The notes under the pieces: model-generated
Database searches by the model: none
Told to the model about the DNA's origin: nothing
Seen by the model: only the letters and a program-made list of their open reading frames with translations
Program-made: the position numbers and the translations under genes
Source: a virus
Direction: 5' to 3' (one strand)
Virus record (IMG/VR): IMGVR_UViG_3300048821_000195
Location: 1-32,397 of that record
Length of the DNA stretch: 32,397 nucleotides
In this document: piece by piece, positions 27,529 through 32,397 of the stretch
Layout: each line of letters opens with the position of its first letter
How positions within the stretch are numbered: position 1 is the stretch's first letter

Positions 27529-27617
27529 GCCACGTGAGAACTAAATCATCCAACAACCCGCGACCTGTCGGCAAAACTGCGGTGGCCAACCACGTTGGCT
27601 CCGGCGACTGGTTAGGC
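27510..27617 (-). repeat. attC-like site R3
   Basis: Outer boxes are GCCTAAC (27510-27516) and GTTAGGC (27611-27617). The inner arms GAGCCACGT and ACGTTGGCTC have one extra A in the right arm, and the loop has GGTGGCCAACCACGTTGG pairing. Confidence 0.85.
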
Positions 27618-27643
27618 ATCAGCGATAACGACATACAAATAAA

Positions 27644-27898
27644 ATGAATACGGACAACTCAAAGCCTGGTGCTGTCAATCTCGCTCCGAGCGGCAGCAAA
27701 ACACTAGACGAAACTTGGTGTGACCCAGACTGCCCACACCTGCAACTGCCGACTGACTGCTCAAAACTGGACGGACGGTGCAAGTCATTAAATGTCGAAC
27801 TCGACTACTACGACTTTTTCTTGGCTGCGTGCAAATATGAAAACGTGGCCGCGATGCCTAACGATGAGTTGAGCCACACGCCGCCGAAAGCCAAATGA
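27644..27898 (+). CDS. Small Cys-rich cassette protein
   Basis: ATG 27644, after the shared leader ATAACGACATACAAATAAA, gives 84 residues. Cysteines at WCDPDCPHLQLPTDC, RCK and ACKY, with CDPDC, suggest a metal site. The C-terminus AMPNDELSHTPPKAK is translated from attC arm R4. The stop overlaps the next start (ATGA at 27895). Confidence 0.6.
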   Translation: MNTDNSKPGAVNLAPSGSKTLDETWCDPDCPHLQLPTDCSKLDGRCKSLNVELDYYDFFLAACKYENVAAMPNDELSHTPPKAK

Positions 27899-27987
27899 TC
27901 ATAAAAAAACCAGCGATGTCCGACGAAACCAGCACGCGCACGAACTGCGAGGGGCAAGGCGTGTTGCGCTCCAACGACTTGTTAGGG
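27856..27987 (-). repeat. attC-like site R4
   Basis: Outer boxes are GCCTAAC (27856-27862) and GTTAGGG (27981-27987). The inner arms GAGCCACACGCC and GGCGTGTTGCGCTC pair imperfectly with extra bases on the right. The left core complements R3 over 10 bp. The radical SAM gene starts in its loop. Confidence 0.75.
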
Positions 27988-29019
27988 CGCGTTTCGTGGG
28001 ACTCACGCATTGGAGTCCTGCCCTGGCCGAAAGACCAAGTGCGCGGCAAGCGAGTGAGACTCACGCATCTCGACGGCAAGCTGCCCAACCTCGCGCTGAT
28101 GAAACTCTCGGCATGGTTCAAGGCAAACGGTGCTGAAGTCTTCTTCTCAAAATCCGTGAGCCGCGAACTTTTTGAGGGTGAATATGACCTCGTGCTTGGC
28201 TCGTCAATCTTCGCGTGGTCGGTGAATGCCCGCGAAATCTTCAAGCAAAACTTCCCTTCCGCCGTCATCGGCGGCACGGGCGCGGAAGACGCGACCAGCT
28301 TGGAGCAATATATCGGCGAAGACGCGACCGAATGCGGCTACTCCATATATCCAAACTTCACGCCGTCGCTCGGCTTCACGCAACGTGGCTGCCGTTTGAA
28401 ATGCTCATTCTGTGTCGTGCCAAAAAAAGAAGGGCGCGTAAAACCGATGAACACCATTGCCGACATTTGGCGCGGCGAGCCTCACCCCAAACAAATAATC
28501 CTGCTCGACAATGACTTCTTCGGGCAACCGGACTGGCGGGCGCGAACCGATGAACTGCAAGCCGGAAACTTTGAAGTGTCGCTGAACCAAGGAATCAATG
28601 TGCGGCTGATCCATGCCGAAGGCGCGGCGGTGCTGGCGAATCTTAAATACCGTGATGACCAATTTAAGGCGAAACGCATCTACACGGCATGGGACAACCG
28701 CAAAGACGAGGACATCTTTCTGCGCGGAATCAAACTGCTGATGGACGCGGGCATCCGCCCGGCAAACATCATGGTCTATTTCCTGTGCGGCTACTGGCCG
28801 GGCGAGACGATGAATGACGTGATGTATCGCTTCAAGACGATGGACGCGATGGGGCTGACGCCATACCCGATGGTGTATGACAACAAGAATCTCGAACTGA
28901 AAAAGTTCCAACGATGGGTGATTCGACGCTACTACCAATTCGTGCCGTGGGAGGACTACGGCAAGCGCCCACCCGAAAAAGACGATGAAAACCAAACAGC
29001 GCTCGCTCTGGCGGGCTAA
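27895..29019 (+). CDS. Radical SAM enzyme with cobalamin-binding-like N-terminus
   Basis: The protein has 374 residues from ATG 27895 (ATGA overlap); ATG 27916 is also possible. Residues about 20-31 (GVLRSNDLLG) are translated from attC arm R4. The segment 50-130 (KRVRLTHLDGKLPNLALMKL, then YDLVLGSSIFAWSV and VIGGTGAED) resembles a B12-binding-like Rossmann domain. The radical SAM cluster motif is C166-x3-C170-x2-C173 in GCRLKCSFC. The rest follows a TIM-barrel order (IILLDNDFF, EVSLNQGINVRL, GYWPGETMNDVM). It would bind a 4Fe-4S cluster and cleave SAM; the substrate is unknown. Similar proteins occur in phage genomes. It is the largest cassette of the right array. Confidence 0.85.
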   Translation: MIIKKPAMSDETSTRTNCEGQGVLRSNDLLGRVSWDSRIGVLPWPKDQVRGKRVRLTHLDGKLPNLALMKLSAWFKANGAEVFFSKSVSRELFEGEYDLVLGSSIFAWSVNAREIFKQNFPSAVIGGTGAEDATSLEQYIGEDATECGYSIYPNFTPSLGFTQRGCRLKCSFCVVPKKEGRVKPMNTIADIWRGEPHPKQIILLDNDFFGQPDWRARTDELQAGNFEVSLNQGINVRLIHAEGAAVLANLKYRDDQFKAKRIYTAWDNRKDEDIFLRGIKLLMDAGIRPANIMVYFLCGYWPGETMNDVMYRFKTMDAMGLTPYPMVYDNKNLELKKFQRWVIRRYYQFVPWEDYGKRPPEKDDENQTALALAG

Positions 29020-29146
29020 CGCGGGAGCTGACCTACAGCCCCGCCGAAAGGAATAAAATGAACGAAAAACCAAATGACATCATGGCTGATGACCTGATAG
29101 AAAAACTGAAGGGCGAGGGGCTGTTAGGTCCGGCGACTTGTTCGGC
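29014..29146 (-). repeat. attC-like site R5
   Basis: Outer boxes are GGCTAAC (29014-29020) and GTTCGGC (29140-29146). The inner arms GACCTACAGCCCC and GGGGCTGTTAGGTC have one extra base on the right. The box GACC replaces GAGCC with a compensating change. The left core does not complement R4 GTTAGGG, so this cassette's ends have diverged. Confidence 0.7.
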
Positions 29147-29477
29147 GCACTGGCCAGACATCGGAAAAGACCCTCTGCAAAACTGGGACACGATGGATCA
29201 AACTCCTGAAGGCTCTCAAAACCGGATGCAGTCAGGGTGCGACATGCAACAAAGCGGCGTGCCAGACCAGACTGCGCTCGTGTGGCGAATAGACATCAAC
29301 CGTGTGAATGGTGAGCTCATCTGGAGACGCGCCGCGATGCAGGGACTAAAAGAGCAAGATGCTAAAATCGCCAAGATGCTCGATGCGCTAAAACGAATCG
29401 CAAACCCAAGGCTATCCTATCGGAAGTGCCGAGAACTCGCCCGTGCTGCCATCGGTGCGCCGAACATTTCAAGCTGA
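29058..29477 (+). CDS. Cassette protein with attC-encoded start and end
   Basis: The protein has 139 residues. ATG 29058 lies in the loop of site R5 behind GAAAGGAATAAA, a fair ribosome site. Residues about 22-35 (EGLLGPATCSAHWPD) are translated from the R5 arm and the last residues APNISS from R6. The centre has a helix rich in Arg/Lys (MQGLKEQDAKIAKMLDALKR, IANPRLSYRKCRELARAAIG). No family recognised. Confidence 0.65.
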   Translation: MNEKPNDIMADDLIEKLKGEGLLGPATCSAHWPDIGKDPLQNWDTMDQTPEGSQNRMQSGCDMQQSGVPDQTALVWRIDINRVNGELIWRRAAMQGLKEQDAKIAKMLDALKRIANPRLSYRKCRELARAAIGAPNISS

Positions 29478-29568
29478 GCCACAGGCGCGAAAACCAATAA
29501 CCGTGAATCTGCAAACCGACATCCAAACTCAAGCGACTCCGCCTGTTGGCTCCGGCGCTTTGTTAGGG
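29459..29568 (-). repeat. attC-like site R6
   Basis: Outer boxes are GCCGAAC (29459-29465) and GTTAGGG (29562-29568). The inner arms GAGCCACAGGCG and CGCCTGTTGGCTC have one extra base on the right. The left core complements R5 GTTCGGC over 11 bp with flanks. Confidence 0.85.
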
Positions 29569-29579
29569 GTCATAACCAT

Positions 29580-30227
29580 GTGACTCTCTACCTCGGCGAC
29601 TGCAAGAAAATCATGCCAACACTTGAAGGCGTGGACGCGCTGGTGTCTGACCCGCCGTATGGGATGCGATACACGCCGGGAGCGAAAAGCAAAAAAAAGA
29701 CGACAACACTCAAAGGCGGCGCAAGAAACCGGATGTGCCTTAAAGTCATCGGCGACCATGAAGACTTCGACCCGTCGCCGCTGCTCAAATATAAAATCGC
29801 CGTCATCTGTGGCGGGCATCACTTCTCGCACCTTCTGCCGCAATCTCGCGGCTGGATCGTCTGGGACAAAAAACCGGGCGGCTATCCGAAGAATGACTTT
29901 TCGGATGTGGATTTGATTTGGACGACGGCGAACAAACCGCAGCGAATGTTCCGGTGGCTGTGGGCTGGTGCGCTGCGCCAAAACGGGCAATGCACGCTGC
30001 ATCTGCATCCGACCGAAAAGCCGATAGAACTGATGGCGTGGGCGATGGAATATGCCGACGTGCCGGAAGGTGGAACGGTGCTAGACCCATACATGGGAAG
30101 TGGCACGACCGGCGTTGCCTGCCTGCGGACTGGCCGAAATTTCGTGGGTATCGAAATAGACCCGGAACACTTCAAGACTGCGTGCGCCCGTCTTGAGGCG
30201 GAATGTAACCAAGGCGCGTTGCTATGA
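29580..30227 (+). CDS. Beta-class DNA methyltransferase
   Basis: The protein has 215 residues. GTG 29580 begins MTLYLGDCKK. The catalytic motif DPPY (24-27) lies at the N-terminus and the SAM-binding DPYMGSGTTG (169-178) at the C-terminus, the beta-class order of N6-adenine or N4-cytosine methyltransferases. HPTEKP (143-148) is the usual motif before it. No endonuclease partner is beside it, so it is probably a solitary, protective or regulatory enzyme. The stop lies close to core CCCTAAC of site R7. The recognition site is unknown. Confidence 0.9.
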   Translation: MTLYLGDCKKIMPTLEGVDALVSDPPYGMRYTPGAKSKKKTTTLKGGARNRMCLKVIGDHEDFDPSPLLKYKIAVICGGHHFSHLLPQSRGWIVWDKKPGGYPKNDFSDVDLIWTTANKPQRMFRWLWAGALRQNGQCTLHLHPTEKPIELMAWAMEYADVPEGGTVLDPYMGSGTTGVACLRTGRNFVGIEIDPEHFKTACARLEAECNQGALL

Positions 30228-30228
30228 C

Positions 30229-30337
30229 CCCTAACGTCGTGCGTGAGCCATCCCGGACTCACGACGTAAAACAACCAGAAACCTGAACGAAAAAAGTGCA
30301 GCGGCCAACCGGGATTGGCTCGACGCACTTGTTAGGC
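30229..30337 (-). repeat. attC-like site R7
   Basis: Outer boxes are CCCTAAC (30229-30235) and GTTAGGC (30331-30337). The inner arms GAGCCATCCCGG and CCGGGATTGGCTC have one extra base on the right. With flanks, the left core complements R6 over 13 bp. Confidence 0.85.
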
Positions 30338-30340
30338 CAC

Positions 30341-30586
30341 ATGAACGAACAACTAAAAAGCTACGCCCGCCGAAGCCTGAAAGATGGTTTGGCTCAACTG
30401 CCTGAAACATGGCATCAAAAATTCAAGCTGATGTATGCCCGCGATGGCGGACGCAGAAGCGTGGAAGAATCTCTAGCCATGCCAATCAATGAAGTGGTGG
30501 ACATGATGCCAGAGGACAAACTCGGCTGGGCTATGTCTCAAGTCGAAAACTCACTGAAAAAACTGGCCGCGACTCATGTGGCCTAA
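30341..30586 (+). CDS. Small charged helical cassette protein
   Basis: ATG 30341 lies three bases after core GTTAGGC and gives 81 residues: MNEQLKSYARRSLKDGLAQL, FKLMYARDGGRRSVEESLAM, then IDEVVDMMPEDKLGWAMSQV-type sequence ending KLAATHVA (the last residues coded in attC R8). It is helical throughout with a mid charged loop, typical of short phage regulatory proteins. Family unknown. Confidence 0.65.
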   Translation: MNEQLKSYARRSLKDGLAQLPETWHQKFKLMYARDGGRRSVEESLAMPINEVVDMMPEDKLGWAMSQVENSLKKLAATHVA

Positions 30587-30680
30587 CGAATCCAAGCTGA
30601 GCCACGGCGGAGGTGAGTCGTGAACCGCGAATGCGGAACCGCAAGCGCCAACCGCCGTTGGCTCCGGCGCATTGTTAGGC
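30581..30680 (-). repeat. attC-like site R8
   Basis: Outer boxes are GCCTAAC (30581-30587) and GTTAGGC (30674-30680). The inner arms GAGCCACGGCGG and CCGCCGTTGGCTC have one extra base on the right, and the loop holds a CCGCGAATGCGG hairpin. With flanks, the left core complements R7 over 14 bp, the longest match. Confidence 0.85.
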
Positions 30681-30703
30681 CACTGGTCGAACTCATAAAT
30701 AAA

Positions 30704-31096
30704 TTATCGAGGTCTGCCGGAAAAATCTGCTGTGAACCCGCACACAGAACACTGCCAAAGCATCGGGTCGCCGCCCATCGGTGGCTGACCAAACATAACC
30801 GGATGGTCGGAACACTGTGGACAATATGGTGTCTTCCCGAAACCGTTCGGCGTGCGCTTCCACAATACGCCCTCGAAATCATGGAAGCCTCCGGCGAATG
30901 GCTGACTATTTTGCGCCAGGGTTTTCAGTTGGAGATTCTCCAATTTAAGCTGCGTGTTCTCCGTTACAAGCAGCGAAAGCTGCTCCGTGAGAATGCGAAG
31001 CTTCGCCGCCTGCAAATCAACCACGTCCTTCTTTAGTCCGGCTGTGCTGCCAATGTTGATTATGTCTTTGGCGATTTCGATGGGATTGATGCTCAT
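30704..31096 (-). CDS. Coiled-coil plus zinc-ribbon cassette protein, opposite orientation
   Basis: ATG 31096 gives 130 residues (133 from 31105). The N-terminal half (DIINIGSTAGLKKDVVDLQA, then LRILTEQLSLLVTENTQLKL) is a leucine-rich coiled coil. The C-terminal half has a zinc ribbon (YCPQCSD...WQCSVCGF). The order, coiled coil then zinc ribbon, recurs in small toxin-like and regulatory proteins. It lies on the strand opposite to the array promoter. The opposite-strand frame 30620-31036 is a shadow. Confidence 0.6.
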   Translation of the reverse strand: MSINPIEIAKDIINIGSTAGLKKDVVDLQAAKLRILTEQLSLLVTENTQLKLENLQLKTLAQNSQPFAGGFHDFEGVLWKRTPNGFGKTPYCPQCSDHPVMFGQPPMGGDPMLWQCSVCGFTADFSGRPR

Positions 31097-31118
31097 AATA
31101 ATCACGATGATGTAAGTG

Positions 31119-31145
31119 GCCTAACATTGTGATAGCCGACCATTC
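31119..31145 (-). repeat. Half attC/attI-like end of the right array
   Basis: Core GCCTAAC (31119-31125) complements R8 over 11 bp with flanks (AGTGGCCTAAC), then ATTGTGATAGCCGACC follows without a second arm. Read on the - strand it is a simple site ending in GTTAGGC next to the integrase gene, the place where an attI would stand. Confidence 0.55.
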
Positions 31146-31170
31146 TGCGAAGTCTAATCCATAAATCTTT

Positions 31171-31479
31171 GTGAATCCGATATTTGCAAAACAGCGCGAA
31201 GCACGTCGTCGTTGGTCATTCAACGCCTGCCGAAAGCACGAGCGCAACCGGATTGACCGCGCCAATGCTTCGTTGGCAGATGAGCCAATCGGCCATGTAT
31301 TCAAACCGCGTCGCAGCCGTCCCGACTTGAAGGTAATTCTTGAACGCAAGGATGGGATGAAAATTCAATTCTCGCTGAATCATTTTTATGGTAAGATCGT
31401 CGGACAAACGGTGAACATGAGTCCGAAACAGTTCGGACGCAGACTCGGCCAAATGTTTCATGTCTGGATGATGGAATAA
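31171..31479 (+). CDS. Small basic protein upstream of the integrase
   Basis: GTG 31171 gives 102 residues; ATG 31354 is an internal alternative (about 41 residues). The first half is Arg-rich (AKQREARRRWSFNACRKHER) and the second half (MKIQFSLNHFYGKIVGQTVN, then MSPKQFGRRLGQMFHVWMME) looks like a small DNA-contact domain. The stop is one base before the integrase start, so the two are co-translated. An excisionase or recombination-direction role is plausible by position only. Confidence 0.5.
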   Translation: MNPIFAKQREARRRWSFNACRKHERNRIDRANASLADEPIGHVFKPRRSRPDLKVILERKDGMKIQFSLNHFYGKIVGQTVNMSPKQFGRRLGQMFHVWMME

Positions 31480-31480
31480 T

Positions 31481-32368
31481 ATGCCCGACTATCTACTAAC
31501 CGAAGAATTGCAGCGCGAGGCGAGACATTGCTTCAAACAGCTTGCCAAAGTGTTTGGCGGCGTATCGGATAATCAGAAATCCCTTCCGATTGCCGTTAAA
31601 GAACATCTGGCGTCCAAAGACATCCGTTCTAACTCGCTGGCAACGCTTAAATCTTCGCTTAAATCCTTTGCCGCATTTTACCCGGACGAAACCGTGCAAT
31701 CCATCACTTGCGAAAAAATTGACGCATGGATGGCCGCCGGCGATTATGCGGCCAAGAGCCGGAAGAATCGGCTGACGAATCTCAAGAGCTTCTTTTCCCG
31801 CTGCGTCAAGCGCGGCCAGATTGAAAAAGACCCGACAATGGGCGTTGAAATACCGATGGTGGATTACAAGCCGCCTCAAATCATGCCGGTTGCGGACGTT
31901 GGGAAATTGCTGCTGGCTTGCCAGAAATCAGACCCCGCGCTGCTTGGTTATCTGGCCTTGATTCTATTTGGCGGACTGCGTTCAAAAGAATCAGCCCGTG
32001 TGAAGCCGGAGAACGTGCATGACGGCATTGTGGACATCGGCGGAGCGGCCACAAAGCTAAATGTGCGGCGATGCTTCCCTATTCAGCCCGTGCTTTCCGA
32101 TTGGTTGGATGTTCCCGGAGTCGAGATTGGAGGCAAGAACATTTACGCCCGGTTTGTGGCATTGCGAAAGCTGGCGGGCGTTGACGTGCCGGACAATGGG
32201 TTGCGCCACACCGCCGTATCATGCTGGCTTCCAATTCTAGGCGCTGAAAAATGCGCGGCCATGCACGGCCATTCTCCATCAATAATGATGAAGCATTATG
32301 CTTCTCTGGTCACAAAAGAAGATGCTGAAAAATACATCGCGTTGAGGCCGGCACCACAAACACCATAA
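31481..32368 (+). CDS. Tyrosine-type site-specific integrase (phage type, not IntI)
   Basis: The protein has 295 residues. A SAM-like N-terminal domain (about 35-110, LKSSLKSFAAFYPDETVQSI) is followed by the catalytic domain with R167 (GGLRSKES), K192 (ATKLNVRRCFPI), N239 in place of the usual His, R242-H243 (GLRHTAVS), H264 (MHGHSP) and Y273 (MMKHYASL). The catalytic tyrosine is intact. The pattern and the ending EKYIALRP match integrases I know from Verrucomicrobiota/Planctomycetota prophages. The extra helix typical of integron integrases is not evident and the length is short for IntI. It would insert the phage into its host; the phage attachment site is not located here. Confidence 0.85.
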   Translation: MPDYLLTEELQREARHCFKQLAKVFGGVSDNQKSLPIAVKEHLASKDIRSNSLATLKSSLKSFAAFYPDETVQSITCEKIDAWMAAGDYAAKSRKNRLTNLKSFFSRCVKRGQIEKDPTMGVEIPMVDYKPPQIMPVADVGKLLLACQKSDPALLGYLALILFGGLRSKESARVKPENVHDGIVDIGGAATKLNVRRCFPIQPVLSDWLDVPGVEIGGKNIYARFVALRKLAGVDVPDNGLRHTAVSCWLPILGAEKCAAMHGHSPSIMMKHYASLVTKEDAEKYIALRPAPQTP

Positions 32369-32397
32369 GCAAATTCAACCGTTCCGAATCCAAAAAG

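Larger units (their letters stand above)
26640..31145 (-). mobile_element. Right integron-like cassette array (attC cluster without IntI)
   Basis: Seven full attC-like sites (27155, 27510, 27856, 29014, 29459, 30229, 30581) and two half sites (26650, 31119) flank cassettes with phage-flavoured genes, including a radical SAM enzyme and a DNA methyltransferase. The extra base is in the right arm, so the sites point to the - strand, while most genes point to the + strand. Two genes, in the first and last cassettes (26668-27051 and 30704-31096), lie on the - strand. The promoter at 26554 reads into the array. Confidence 0.8.

Noticed and set aside
30620-31036. 138-residue + strand frame in the last cassette
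   Set aside because: The opposite strand encodes a coherent coiled-coil plus CPxC/CxxC protein; the + frame is its shadow.
31481-32368. Calling the integrase IntI
   Set aside because: Length, ending and N239-x-x-R242 pattern fit phage integrases of the PVC group; I see no IntI-specific extra helix.
1-32397. The window as a complete circular genome
   Set aside because: The ends share no overlap, and the cassette gene at 1-65 is open at the edge. A circle cannot be excluded but is not supported.

Overview
The window looks like part of a temperate tailed-phage genome (prophage or free phage contig) from a bacterium of the Verrucomicrobiota/Planctomycetota group. This rests on family resemblance only: the tyrosine integrase has the variant active-site spelling (N-x-L-R-H, ending EKYIALRP) I associate with that group, and the replication and tail proteins resemble phage proteins from it. 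The host assignment is tentative.

Layout. (1) 1-5450: a run of short leftward (- strand) genes separated by about 110-bp imperfect inverted repeats that have the build of integron attC sites: outer RYYYAAC and GTTRRRY boxes, inner GAGCC/GGCTC boxes and one unpaired base in one arm. (2) 5423-14410: a leftward early phage operon with a DnaC-like loader, a replication organiser, a YqaJ-type exonuclease, an ERF annealing protein, a tRNA-like gene, a DUF1064-like nuclease, a degenerate ATP-ligase-like protein and many small overlapping genes. A TnpB insertion cuts one of them. (3) 14411-14839: a divergent control region with two leftward promoters nearby, six GTAACAC heptamers inside a duplicated 41-bp operator/iteron, and a strong hairpin. 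(4) 14840-26360: a rightward operon with a replication-linked gene followed by tail genes (tube candidate, chaperone-position gene, tape measure, distal proteins, a 1220-residue tip/fibre protein), closed by a terminator. I recognise no terminase, portal, capsid or lysis gene. (5) 26521-31145: a fresh promoter with a perfect 11-bp palindromic operator, then a second attC-type array whose genes run mainly rightward. (6) 31171-32368: a small gene and the tyrosine integrase.

The main discovery candidate is the pair of integron-like cassette arrays at the far ends of the two phage transcription units. Seventeen near-complete attC-like sites plus four half or decayed sites are readable. In 15 of about 18 units the two ends of a cassette are complementary to each other over 10-14 bp, and the covarying core (GTTAGAG/CTCTAAC, GTTCTAC/GTAGAAC, GTTCGGC/GCCGAAC) follows the cassette rather than the array. 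That is expected if each unit once existed as a circle. By the position of the extra base, the sites point + in the left array and - in the right array, while almost all genes point the other way. Every cassette is therefore antisense to the classical integron arrangement and must rely on phage or array promoters. No IntI-type integrase is present.

The attC arms are also coding: they supply N-terminal (I)GSGDLLG-like and C-terminal (A)PNDES-like peptides to many cassette proteins. Cassette contents are mostly tiny zinc-ribbon or TM proteins of phage flavour, plus an AP2/sigma-like regulator, a radical SAM enzyme and a DNA methyltransferase.
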